Shown: positions 35,807 through 44,898 of the stretch, piece by piece
Numbering within the stretch: the stretch's first letter is position 1
Layout: each line of letters begins with the position of its first letter
NCBI GenBank assembly: GCA_964536965.1
Contig: CAZIAL010000013.1
Span: 10,897-74,896 of the forward strand
Source of the DNA: JACMQW01 sp964536965
GTDB taxonomy: Bacteria > Bdellovibrionota > UBA1018
Direction: 5' to 3'
DNA: 64,000 nt
Notes under the pieces: generated by a model
Database searches by the model: none
Seen by the model: only the letters and a program-made list of their open reading frames with translations
Told to the model about the DNA's origin: nothing
Translations under genes and position numbers: made by a program

Positions 35807-36970
35807 TTAGGGGGCGTACTCCATCTTGAAACTTTCACATGGGGCGCTGAGTACCTGTCGATCGTACTCTCGCCACCCCTCGGGATCGGTCTCCCGGGCG
35901 AGTGGGCGTCCTTCGAACGCTTCGTACGTTTCGGTCCAACTCTTGACCCTTTTTTTCCTCTCTTCGGCGCAGTCAAAGTTCTGATCGTGATACTTCTGCA
36001 TTCCTTCCGGGGTCAGGTCCGCGAAAAGGAGGTCGATACCGAACGAGGCCCAGTCGCGGGCGTATCCGAGGGTCTCCGGATAGAGAATGAGATACGTCGT
36101 GACGACGCCGAGAGCGGCGACTCCGGCGGCGGCGGTGAAAACGCGCCAGGCGACGTCGACGTTCCCGAGGGTTCCGAACTCGCGTTTAAACAGGGGTTTG
36201 ATCGCTTCAAGCCCCCCCTTTCGGTAGAGCTCTCGCCATTCCTCGGGTACGCGTTTCCAGCGTAGCGGTTGGATGCCGCCGAAGGGAACCGCCTTGCCGA
36301 GATACGTCGCCGAGAGGGCCGCGGTCCCCGCGAGAATCGGAAGTTCGATCGCATAGGAATGATCGCCGAGCCAGCGCCGGAACTTTTCGATCTCCCCGGG
36401 GTCGCGCAGGATGCCGAGGCGGCGAAACGCGTCCTCGAGCGAATGCCTTTCGAGCTCGAGCAGGACGCGTCGTTCGATCGCCTGGGATGCCGAAAGCGGC
36501 ACGAGTTTCCGCCAGCCCGGATTTTTCCCCAGGCGCGAAACCGCGTAAAGTTCGGCGATGATGCGCGAAGTTCCCTTACCCGAAAAGAGCTCGCCGGACT
36601 CGACGACTCGTTTCAGCTCGTTCGCGAACCGCTGGGCGCGCGCGGGATCCGCGGAGAAAAACTTTCGCATGTCGAAGAGATCGCTCCCCGACCTTTTTGC
36701 GACGCCTTCGAGGTAGGCGAGCCATTCCTCGGGACTCTTCGTCTGGGCGAGCGCCGACTCGAGCGTCCGTTCGGAGCCGCTGCGCCGGAACTCCTCGGCC
36801 CACCGCGCTTCGGCGAGTTCGAATTTCGCCGGGCTGAATTTCACCGACTCGCTCGGGGAAAAAACGGCGCGGCAAGCCCACCCGGGCAGGCGAAACGCCG
36901 CCGATGCATCCGTCGCGAGGACGGAGAGCGAAAGTAGGGCGGCGAGCATTTGCTTCGAGATCAGACCCAT
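35807..36970 (-). CDS. Exported protein of unknown function with two membrane segments
   Basis: Signal peptide MLAALLSLSVLATDASA near the N-terminus. The helical body (RWAEEFRRSGSERTLESAL onwards) is followed by hydrophobic segments near residues 215-235 (ELPILAGTAALSATYLG) and 290-310 (AAGVAALGVVTTYLIL), and a Cys near the C-terminus (SAPCESF). The start is uncertain: ATG 36970 gives a compact signal peptide (387 residues) but its GGGAG is too close; ATG 37003 is possible. Organised with the next membrane protein gene. Function not recognised. Confidence 0.6.
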   Translation of the reverse strand: MGLISKQMLAALLSLSVLATDASAAFRLPGWACRAVFSPSESVKFSPAKFELAEARWAEEFRRSGSERTLESALAQTKSPEEWLAYLEGVAKRSGSDLFDMRKFFSADPARAQRFANELKRVVESGELFSGKGTSRIIAELYAVSRLGKNPGWRKLVPLSASQAIERRVLLELERHSLEDAFRRLGILRDPGEIEKFRRWLGDHSYAIELPILAGTAALSATYLGKAVPFGGIQPLRWKRVPEEWRELYRKGGLEAIKPLFKREFGTLGNVDVAWRVFTAAAGVAALGVVTTYLILYPETLGYARDWASFGIDLLFADLTPEGMQKYHDQNFDCAEERKKRVKSWTETYEAFEGRPLARETDPEGWREYDRQVLSAPCESFKMEYAP

Positions 36971-37035
36971 CTCCCACGTTTCGGCCAGCCGGGGCGCGGG
37001 CATGAGCTACGCCAAGTAGCGCCGAAAAATTGGCG

Positions 37036-38205
<1,170 letters not shown>

Positions 38206-38222
38206 GGGGTTCCTTTTCCCAT

Positions 38223-39113
38223 ATGCTCTTGAGGATGGGCAAGGTTCTCCTCACCTCCATTTTTCTGGCCGCGCTCGCCGGCCTTCCCCCGCTCGAGGCG
38301 TTCGCCGCCCCCCCGGCCGAGATCCGGCCGGGCTACCCGCTTTCGGCCAAAGATTTCACCGTCGTCCTCGATCCCGGCCATGGCGGGAGCGACTTCGGCG
38401 CCGTCTATAGGGAGAAGACGCCCAAAGGCAAGAAACCGGAGAAGACCGAGCTCTTCACCGAAAAAGACGCGGTCCTCGGGCTGGCGAAGGAAGCGAAACG
38501 CCAGCTTGAAAAGATCGGCTACCCCGTCCTCCTCACGCGCGACATCGACGCCGATATCGCGTTGAATGCGCGAACCGCGATCGCGAATCGGGCCCGGGCG
38601 AAGATCTTCGTCTCCCTCCATATGAATTCCCACGGCGAAGCGAAGAAGAGCGCCGAGGGAGTCGAAACCTTCATCCTGAACTCGACCAATGACCGCAGCT
38701 CCCAGCGGCTGGCCGAACTGGAAAACAAGGGCCTCGATCCCACGCAGGGCTCTAAGCTGACCGGCGAGACGGAAGTGAACCTCATCTTAAAGGATATGAC
38801 GGTGGATGCGAATCTGCCCGAATCCAAACGCCTCGCCTGCGCGCTCCAGAACCATCTGACGGGAGTCACCAAGCAGAAGGCGCGCGGAGTAAAACAGGCG
38901 CTCTTCGTCGTGCTGCTCGGAGCGGATATGCCGACGACTCTGGTCGAGGCGGGCTTTGTCACCTCGAGCCGCGACCGAAAACTGATCCACTCCGACCATG
39001 GCGTGCGGGCGATGGCCGCGGCCCTGGTCCGCGCGATCCAGCAGTTTCGCCTCGAACAGGGAACGGCCCGAGGCCGCCAGCAGCTAAGCAGGTGTCTAGT
39101 TTCTAGTCACTGA
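38223..39113 (+). CDS. N-acetylmuramoyl-L-alanine amidase (Amidase_3)
   Basis: Zinc amidase cleaving the amide bond between MurNAc and the stem peptide. A signal peptide (VLLTSIFLAALAGLPPLEAFA) exports it. The catalytic domain covers about residues 40-275: LDPGHGGSDFGA (zinc His), the metal-binding Glu in VLGLAKEAKR, SLHMNSHG (second His) and LVEAGFVTSS (catalytic Glu). An ATG at 38235 is an alternative start. The last 15 residues (RQQLSRCLVSSH) look unrelated to the family and may be a recent extension. It is the last gene before the sigma-54 promoter region. Confidence 0.92.
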   Translation: MLLRMGKVLLTSIFLAALAGLPPLEAFAAPPAEIRPGYPLSAKDFTVVLDPGHGGSDFGAVYREKTPKGKKPEKTELFTEKDAVLGLAKEAKRQLEKIGYPVLLTRDIDADIALNARTAIANRARAKIFVSLHMNSHGEAKKSAEGVETFILNSTNDRSSQRLAELENKGLDPTQGSKLTGETEVNLILKDMTVDANLPESKRLACALQNHLTGVTKQKARGVKQALFVVLLGADMPTTLVEAGFVTSSRDRKLIHSDHGVRAMAAALVRAIQQFRLEQGTARGRQQLSRCLVSSH

Positions 39114-39137
39114 CCGTCAGGAAACGATACAGTTTCA
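39110..39137. promoter_or_regulatory. Candidate upstream activator dyads
   Basis: CTGACCGTCAG (39110-39120) is an 11-base palindrome with a central C, and GAAAC (39121-39125) is followed six bases on by GTTTC. The dyads lie about 50-75 bp upstream of the -24 box, where sigma-54 activators often bind. The AT-rich stretch between them and the promoter could bend DNA. Confidence 0.3.
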
Positions 39138-39185
39138 AACGGGTATTTATCTTATATTTCATATACTTAACTCAAAGCGTCGTCT

Positions 39186-39201
39186 TGGCACTCCGGTTGC
39201 T
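39186..39201 (+). promoter_or_regulatory. Sigma-54 (-24/-12) promoter
   Basis: TGGCAC-N5-TTGCT, an exact fit to the sigma-54 consensus core with GG at 39187-39188 and GC at 39199-39200. Transcription should start near 39212, about 34 bases before the lipoprotein ATG. No other sequence of this quality was noticed between genes in the window. Confidence 0.75.
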
Positions 39202-39245
39202 TTATCAAGGGTGAGAGAGATGCCCCGGGATGGGGTGGAGGAAAT

Positions 39246-39899
39246 ATGAGAAATACCAAGCCAAGAATCATCGTTACCGGACTCCTTGCCGCGTTCGCGC
39301 TCGCATTGACCGGATGTGGAAAGAAGAATAACCAAGCGGGAGCTCCCCTCCCAGGCCAGCCGGGATTTCCGGGCCAATTTCCGCAGGGGAATATTCCCCC
39401 CGGCGGCGGCCTCGGAAGCCAGTGCGCTCCGGTCACCGGACCGATCCCATTCTCGGGAACGTTCTATGTGAATTCGGCGAGCATCGTGAGCGGCCAAGGC
39501 GGAGTGATCCAGCAGCCTCAGCAGTTTCCGAATCAGTACAACCCGTACGGCGGTCAGCAGGGCATGCTCCAGCTTTCCGGCTCCGGTTCCGACGCCTGGA
39601 TGACGATGCAAATCCAGATGGCCGGCATGAACCAGGGCACGGGCGGCGGACAGATGCAGCTCAGCTCCTCGTACGTCCAGACGCTGATGTACAAGATCCA
39701 GTCGGGTCAAATCCCGATCCCAGGAATCTCCGGACAGCAGTACAACCCGTACAATCCTTACCAACAGCCACAGTTCAACATGGGCGCCATCTGTGCATCG
39801 ATCGTTTCGATCAACATCGGTCACTATGCGACGAGCCTCTACGGCGGCCAGGTGAACATCATGCTGAACAACTCGGTTCCGCTGGTGGTTTACTTCTAA
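39246..39899 (+). CDS. Gly/Gln/Pro-rich lipoprotein under sigma-54 control
   Basis: The lipoprotein signal ends ALALTGC (Cys near residue 24). A Pro/Gly-rich linker (APLPGQPGFPGQFPQGN) precedes a strand-rich domain with repeated Gln/Asn/Tyr-containing segments (QYNPYGGQQG near residue 97, QQYNPYNPYQQPQF near residue 165). Two further Cys occur, in SQCAPV and AICASI. GGAGG lies before the ATG. It is the only visible gene behind the -24/-12 promoter, so it is likely produced under a particular condition. No family recognised. Confidence 0.75.
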   Translation: MRNTKPRIIVTGLLAAFALALTGCGKKNNQAGAPLPGQPGFPGQFPQGNIPPGGGLGSQCAPVTGPIPFSGTFYVNSASIVSGQGGVIQQPQQFPNQYNPYGGQQGMLQLSGSGSDAWMTMQIQMAGMNQGTGGGQMQLSSSYVQTLMYKIQSGQIPIPGISGQQYNPYNPYQQPQFNMGAICASIVSINIGHYATSLYGGQVNIMLNNSVPLVVYF

Positions 39900-39939
39900 G
39901 CGCGATCCGGTTCCTCGATATCCAAAGCATATAAAATAG

Positions 39940-40095
39940 TACGTTTGCTGGAATAGCAGCGACCGCAGCGCAGAGGGCAAGCCGAGTAGCGTGGACGATC
40001 CGGCCCGGATCGATAAGAGTAGATTCGATAGATGGATAGAGGCTCTAGGAAGACCCCAATGGCTTGGGGGGCTGCTTAGGGCCTCTTCCCTTTTT
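39940..40095 (+). ncRNA. Structured transcript region, candidate small RNA or long 3' UTR
   Basis: No gene is visible here, but the sequence is rich in dyads: TGCTGGAATAGCA at the start, CGATCC/GGATCG around 40002-40017, and a terminator at the end. A weak TATAAA at 39930 could be a -10 box without a good -35. Either it is the 3' UTR of the sigma-54 lipoprotein transcript or a separate RNA of about 150 bases. Confidence 0.3.
40038..40095 (+). terminator. Intrinsic terminator
   Basis: An outer stem AGAGGC (40038-40043)/GCCTCT (40081-40086) encloses an inner hairpin CCCCAA (40054-40059)/TTGGGG (40064-40069), followed by TCCCTTTTT. It ends the transcript before the next lipoprotein gene. Confidence 0.65.
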
Positions 40096-40106
40096 CGCGG
40101 AAAAGC

Positions 40107-40538
40107 GTGATCCTGATACGGATGCACCACCGAGCGATCCCTCTCCGCTTCGCATTCTGGCTGTTCCTCAGCGCGGCCTCCGGCCTCGTCGGCTGCTCCG
40201 AATCCGAAGACGGCAAGACTTCGAAGCCCGTGACAATCTTCGATTCCGCGCCTCCCGCGCCGCGAACCGACGAAGTGAAGATCGAGACCTTCATCGTCAA
40301 GCTCGAGCAGAAGTATAAACGCGTCGCTTTCCGAAACGCGATCGACCTGCATTTCGTTTCCGGCGGCGAGAACCGCATCAAGATCAAGGTCACCTACGAC
40401 CGAAAGTCCGATCCGACCACCGCGTCCTCCATCGCCGACGCGGCGGTGGACCTGGCGAAACGCCTGAAGCGGGAAGACCCGGACATGCGGGACATCGACG
40501 TGATTTTCGAGCGCGACGTGCGGACGCGGGACGAATGA
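40107..40538 (+). CDS. Small lipoprotein of unknown function
   Basis: A 143-residue protein with a lipoprotein signal (FAFWLFLSAASGLVGC). The mature part has an alpha/beta pattern (TFIVKLEQKYKRVAFRNAI, then strand NRIKIKVTY, helix SIADAAVDLAKRLKRE and strand DIDVIFERD). The start may be GTG 40107 or ATG 40122; neither has a good ribosome binding site. The stop overlaps the recombinase start by four bases (ATGA), so the two are coupled. Function not recognised. Confidence 0.6.
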   Translation: MILIRMHHRAIPLRFAFWLFLSAASGLVGCSESEDGKTSKPVTIFDSAPPAPRTDEVKIETFIVKLEQKYKRVAFRNAIDLHFVSGGENRIKIKVTYDRKSDPTTASSIADAAVDLAKRLKREDPDMRDIDVIFERDVRTRDE

Positions 40539-41473
40539 CCTTCGCGGCGGCGCTGGCCCTCTTTCTCGAGGCCCGCAAGATCGACCGAGGCGCCGCGGCC
40601 GCGACCCTGGAGGCCTACCAACAGGATCTGCGGCAGTTCGGCGACCTCCTCGCGGCGAAAGGCGAGACTCCGATCACGGCGATCACGGACGCCGACCTCC
40701 ATGCGTTTCTAAAGTCCTTGCACCGGGACCGGGCGAAACCCGCCTCCATTTCGCGAAAAGTGTCGTCGCTCCGGCAGTTCTTTAAATTCGGGATGCTCGA
40801 ACTCGGCCTGGTCGAGAATCCGGCTGACCGGCTGCGCTCTCCCGCCCGCTCGCAGCGGCTTCCGAAGTTTCTGACCCACGAGTCCGTGGAAAAACTCCTG
40901 AATGCGACGGCGCGGGGACTGCCCTATCCCGAGTCCATTCGACGCGCGCTCGTCCTTCGAGATCAGGCGATGGTGGTACTCCTCTACGCCACGGGACTTC
41001 GGGTCAGCGAACTCGTCGGACTCTCGACCCATGCCGTGGACCTGACCCTTTCCTACGTCCGGGTGCTGGGCAAAGGCGGAAAGGAGCGAATCGTTCCGTT
41101 CGCCAATGCCGCACGCGACGCGCTCGACGAATATCTTGCGGGGGGGCGTCCGGAACTCGTGCGCGAACGCTTAAAGAGTGGCGACCCTACCGACGCGCTT
41201 TTCGTCTCCCGGCGCGGAGAGGGACTTACGCGCCAGTCGTTCTGGGGCACGCTGAAGGATCTCGCGATCCTCGCCGAGATCGACGAAGAAATTTCGCCCC
41301 ACCGACTGCGCCATTCTTTCGCGACCCACCTGCTCCAGGCCGGCATGAATCTTCGCTCGCTCCAGGCTCTCCTGGGGCACTCGGATCTCTCGACGACGCA
41401 AATCTACGCCGGCGTCACGCCGGAGCATCTGAAGGAACTCCACCGGAAATACCACCCGCGCGGCGGCCGCTAG
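40535..41473 (+). CDS. xerD: Tyrosine recombinase XerC/XerD
   Basis: Site-specific recombinase resolving chromosome dimers at dif. The N-terminal SAM-like DNA-binding domain (about residues 1-90) is followed by the catalytic domain with Arg in ATGLRVSELVGL, Lys in GKGGKERIVP, HRLRHSFATH, GHSDLSTTQ and the nucleophile Tyr290 in TQIYAGV. Length 312. Whether it is XerC or XerD cannot be decided from this window. It overlaps the lipoprotein gene, which is an unusual partner. No attachment sites or phage genes are nearby, so an integrase role is less likely. Confidence 0.88.
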   Translation: MTFAAALALFLEARKIDRGAAAATLEAYQQDLRQFGDLLAAKGETPITAITDADLHAFLKSLHRDRAKPASISRKVSSLRQFFKFGMLELGLVENPADRLRSPARSQRLPKFLTHESVEKLLNATARGLPYPESIRRALVLRDQAMVVLLYATGLRVSELVGLSTHAVDLTLSYVRVLGKGGKERIVPFANAARDALDEYLAGGRPELVRERLKSGDPTDALFVSRRGEGLTRQSFWGTLKDLAILAEIDEEISPHRLRHSFATHLLQAGMNLRSLQALLGHSDLSTTQIYAGVTPEHLKELHRKYHPRGGR

Positions 41474-41492
41474 GCGGACGCACAGGCGCTCG

Positions 41493-43790
41493 CTAACGAG
41501 CGCCGAACGTTTTCGACGCCTGGAGAAGCTTCTGGGCCTTGTCGCATTCGGCTTTCTCGTTCCCCTTGTTCTCAGGAAGGACGATCGGGTCTTTCCGCGT
41601 ATCGCAGACGACCCCGTCGACGAGTTTCTGGTAATAATCGATCCCTTGCAGCTTCGGCACGCCGCCGCCACAGCCTTCGATCATCGCGAGCACGTTCCGC
41701 GTATCGTTCGTGAAATTCGCCGTGGCCGGCGCGAGCGCCTTGTCGATGTACGTCAGCGTACGCTCGAGCTCGGCGCCCTGCTTCGACTGCTCGGCCTTCC
41801 CATTCGGCCCGACCGGGCAGGCATGCGCGATCGGAGGCGCGAAGAGACAGGAGTTCTTCAGAGCCGACGTTTCCATCAGCTTGCCTTCGCCCTTGCGGGT
41901 CAGCCCGTGCGCGGAACTCGCGATCGTCCGCTTGCCGTCGGCGAAGGCGCGAGTGAGCGCGTCCTGCATGGAGGTGACGCAAGAACAGTCGGGACAGTTC
42001 GGAATCTCATAGAGCGCGGGTGCGAGAAAGTTCGCCGCCGTGAGCTGGTCGCCGCCCCGAATCAGATTCATTCCATCTTTACCGAAGGTGTTCTCGACGT
42101 TCTGGCCATAGAGGGACCGATTCACGATGTCGTTTTCGAAATCGAGCGATCCGTCCTTCTGGATGGCTACACCGCTCCCGCACGCCGAACAGCCAAAGCC
42201 ATGTTTCCCGCTCTGCGAATGATAGTTCGTCGAAAAAGACTTTTCCGAGTAGCCCATCCGCACCCCGCCGTTTCCGAGGGACTTCGGCGAGACGAAATAA
42301 TCGTTCTTCGACGGAGACGCTTCGAAGCCGGTCGCGAGAATGTTCAGGTCCGGCTTCACGCAATTATGCGAGAGGTTTCGGCGAGCGATTCCGGATCGCC
42401 CCGCGTTTCGATAGGCCACCAGATCTTCCATGGTCGAAAGGCCCGGGAACTGCGCTGCCGTTTGCGCATGCAGTTCGTCGATGGTTTTCTGGAGTTCCGC
42501 GACCCGAGCGGGATTCTTGGCGACGGAAGAGGCCGCCATGTTGCGTTCGATATTTCGGATGCGGACGAGATTCGCCGAGGCGATCGAGTCGTCCACGAAC
42601 GTCCCGTCGGTGGAATAGACGCTCTTGTGCGCGCACTCTTTTCCGGCTTGGCCGAACATGTCGCTCGTCGGAATCATCAGATGGAGTTCCGCGCTCACTC
42701 CGCATTCGGTCATCTCTTCGCGAGCCTTTCCCTTCGAATTCGTATAGTTCGCGATCCAGTTCTTAGCCCAGTCACTCGATTTCGAAGTCGCCAGCGCGAT
42801 CATGTCCTTGCCCACGCGCGTATTCAGCGCGCGGCCGATCACCTCGTCCGCGATCCCCATGGTCGTGGCCCGACAGGCCGTATCCTTCGGGTCGATACCG
42901 AGCTCGGTCATCACGGCCTGCATATGCTTCCAGGCGCACGAGTCGTCTTTCTTCGCGCAATCCAGCTTATCCGCCCGCTTCCCGGCTTTCGCCTGGACGG
43001 CGGCGTGCGCGCGCAGAATCTGCGTGCTGACGGCCGCGTTCATGGCGAGCTGGACGGTGGAGTCGACCTGGGCCGACGGCTCGAAGTTGCCGATCGACTG
43101 CGAGGCATTGACCGCGGGCGAGCTTCCGAAGGAAATCACGACCTGCCGGCGGGTCGGGCAGTTCGCGAGGTCCGTACCGACGATATTCGGCGAATCGAAT
43201 CCGCGAACGTCGGCTTTCGTTTCGCCGAGCACGCTGGCCAGTTCGCCGGCGATGCCCCGCGCGCGGCTCTGCGCGAGCGGCTGATTGTAGGAACCGTTCA
43301 CTTTCTTCGAATTCGCCAGCTCTCCGCACGCGGCCTTCGCCTGAGCGCCGAGCGTCGAAAACGGCTGCCCGTCGGCGAACCCGGTGACGGTGACGGGTAA
43401 CTTCTCTTTCGCGCCTTGAACGACCTTTTGGTATTCGATCGTGGCCTGGGCGAGCTTTTTGATTTTTTCGGAAAGGCCGGACTGATTCGCGTTCAGCTGG
43501 CAGGAGCCGGTTTCGAACGCTTTATCCTGCACCGAAAAATTATAAGTCGGATTTCCGTTCGCATCCTTGCCCGGCTGAGCGCAGATCACTCCGTCCGGCT
43601 CCAACACGCCGAGCGAACGCAGGTTCAGTAGAAACGCCGCGGATTCGAACTCGCGTTGCTGTTCCGGCGAGAGCTTTCCGTAATCGAGTTCGGTCGGAAA
43701 CTGCGGTGCGCCGGCGAACGCGGACTGCGCCGATAGCAGACATAGGCTCACGAAAATTGAACGCTTCTGACGACTGGAATTTCGATCCAT
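41493..43790 (-). CDS. Large secreted protein with an OmpA-like domain
   Basis: A 765-residue exported protein (signal IFVSLCLLSAQSAFA). Residues about 130-220 resemble an OmpA-like peptidoglycan-binding domain: PVTVTGFADGQ, then QSRARGIAGELASVLG and RRQVVISFG. The remainder is unassigned and holds about 15 further Cys, many in a cluster at about residues 510-690 (CSACGSG, CPDCSCVTS), suggesting disulphides in the periplasm or outside. ATG 43790 has GGGAG upstream; the frame extends 11 codons further up. It would be held at the cell wall, but its activity is unknown. Confidence 0.7.
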   Translation of the reverse strand: MDRNSSRQKRSIFVSLCLLSAQSAFAGAPQFPTELDYGKLSPEQQREFESAAFLLNLRSLGVLEPDGVICAQPGKDANGNPTYNFSVQDKAFETGSCQLNANQSGLSEKIKKLAQATIEYQKVVQGAKEKLPVTVTGFADGQPFSTLGAQAKAACGELANSKKVNGSYNQPLAQSRARGIAGELASVLGETKADVRGFDSPNIVGTDLANCPTRRQVVISFGSSPAVNASQSIGNFEPSAQVDSTVQLAMNAAVSTQILRAHAAVQAKAGKRADKLDCAKKDDSCAWKHMQAVMTELGIDPKDTACRATTMGIADEVIGRALNTRVGKDMIALATSKSSDWAKNWIANYTNSKGKAREEMTECGVSAELHLMIPTSDMFGQAGKECAHKSVYSTDGTFVDDSIASANLVRIRNIERNMAASSVAKNPARVAELQKTIDELHAQTAAQFPGLSTMEDLVAYRNAGRSGIARRNLSHNCVKPDLNILATGFEASPSKNDYFVSPKSLGNGGVRMGYSEKSFSTNYHSQSGKHGFGCSACGSGVAIQKDGSLDFENDIVNRSLYGQNVENTFGKDGMNLIRGGDQLTAANFLAPALYEIPNCPDCSCVTSMQDALTRAFADGKRTIASSAHGLTRKGEGKLMETSALKNSCLFAPPIAHACPVGPNGKAEQSKQGAELERTLTYIDKALAPATANFTNDTRNVLAMIEGCGGGVPKLQGIDYYQKLVDGVVCDTRKDPIVLPENKGNEKAECDKAQKLLQASKTFGAR

Positions 43791-43928
43791 GAATCTCCCT
43801 CGGGCCGAAGCCGCATCCGACACTTCTAGGATAGCAACATTCGCTCCGAAAGGAACTGCCGGTTAGGCGTTCTCCCCCTCCGGCCGGCCGAAATTCCGTC
43901 AATTTCCCGGCAGTTTTAGGGCGGACGG

Positions 43929-44804
43929 TTATCGACGGGGCCCGGGACGAAAGGTCCGGTAACAGCTGTCTTCGAGAAATAGCCATTCCCCGGTCTTGAT
44001 CCGCACGCGACAGAGCGTCCGGGAACCCTCGGCCTCGACGAACTCGATCGTCGACTTATCGGAATGATCGGCGACCACGAGCTTCGCCCAGGTCGGACGT
44101 CCGCGATACGCCCATTCCGTTTTTACCTGGATTCCTTCTTGTCGGCCGTTCATCGGGCGGTATTTCATCGTGTCTTTGATGGCGCCCGAGACGATGACCG
44201 GGAGGTCGCCGAACGAAAACGCGGCGGCGACGTGGTCATGTCCGCTCAGCACCGCCGAAATTCGTTTCCGGTATCGATACAGCACGGGCCGCACGGCTTC
44301 GTGGAATTCGCGCCGCTCGGTCCAGGGATGATTGGCGGTCACGGAAAGCGAAGGGTGATGGAAAATGACGAAGATCGATTGCGCGTCCAGACTGCGGAGT
44401 TCCCGCTCGAGAAACTTCGCCTGCCGGCGCGCGGTGGCGACGTTGTCCGAATTCAGCACGATCGCGGCGATTCCCCGGCCGAGGTAGGTCGTATAGGCTT
44501 CCGCAGGCATGTCGAAGAAGCGCATTTCTTCTTCGTAGCCCGCGGTGTGATTTCCCAGCGCGACGACCGGAAATCGAAAGCCCGCCCTGAACCAAGGGTC
44601 CCATGCCGCCGCGTAAGTCCCCTGGTAGAGATTGTCCCCGACGAGGATCGCGTGGAAGATCCCCTGCCCCCGAATGGATTTTTCGACCTGTTGCGTTTTC
44701 GCGTTCCAGTCGCCGCCGTCGCCGAAAACCGCATAGGCGCGATTCTTCGCTTCGGCGGTTCCCGACCAGATGAAAAGCGCCCCGAGGAGCCATCGTAAAA
44801 TCAT
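43929..44804 (-). CDS. Exported calcineurin-type metallophosphatase
   Basis: A signal peptide (LRWLLGALFIWSGTAEA) precedes a metallophosphoesterase domain with all metal-binding motifs: FGDGGDW, GDNLYQG, GNH (in VVALGNHTAG), FHHPSLS and GHDHVAA. The layout resembles purple-acid-phosphatase/3',5'-nucleotidase-like enzymes of the periplasm. The substrate is unknown. I start at ATG 44804 (GGAAGG upstream, directly before the signal peptide). It is divergent from the ParB/NadD-like fusion across about 95 bp. Confidence 0.82.
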   Translation of the reverse strand: MILRWLLGALFIWSGTAEAKNRAYAVFGDGGDWNAKTQQVEKSIRGQGIFHAILVGDNLYQGTYAAAWDPWFRAGFRFPVVALGNHTAGYEEEMRFFDMPAEAYTTYLGRGIAAIVLNSDNVATARRQAKFLERELRSLDAQSIFVIFHHPSLSVTANHPWTERREFHEAVRPVLYRYRKRISAVLSGHDHVAAAFSFGDLPVIVSGAIKDTMKYRPMNGRQEGIQVKTEWAYRGRPTWAKLVVADHSDKSTIEFVEAEGSRTLCRVRIKTGEWLFLEDSCYRTFRPGPRR

Positions 44805-44898
44805 GGCGTCAAACCTTCCACGGGCTCGCGAAAAATACAAACCGCTTTCGCTCCAACTTCATTCCCCATCTCCGGGAAACCTGGGTAAAATCGAGGAT

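Noticed and set aside
39960..40020. Resemblance to a cyclic-di-GMP riboswitch (CGCAGAGGGCAAGCC)
   Set aside because: Only a short part matches, the second conserved block is missing, and it lies after a gene, before a terminator.
40535..41473. Tyrosine recombinase as a phage or island integrase
   Set aside because: It matches XerC/D in length and motifs; no tRNA, attachment site or phage gene nearby.
41646..43400. A 584-codon open frame opposite the OmpA-like gene
   Set aside because: The minus-strand gene has a signal peptide, ribosome binding site and an OmpA-like domain; the plus frame has none.
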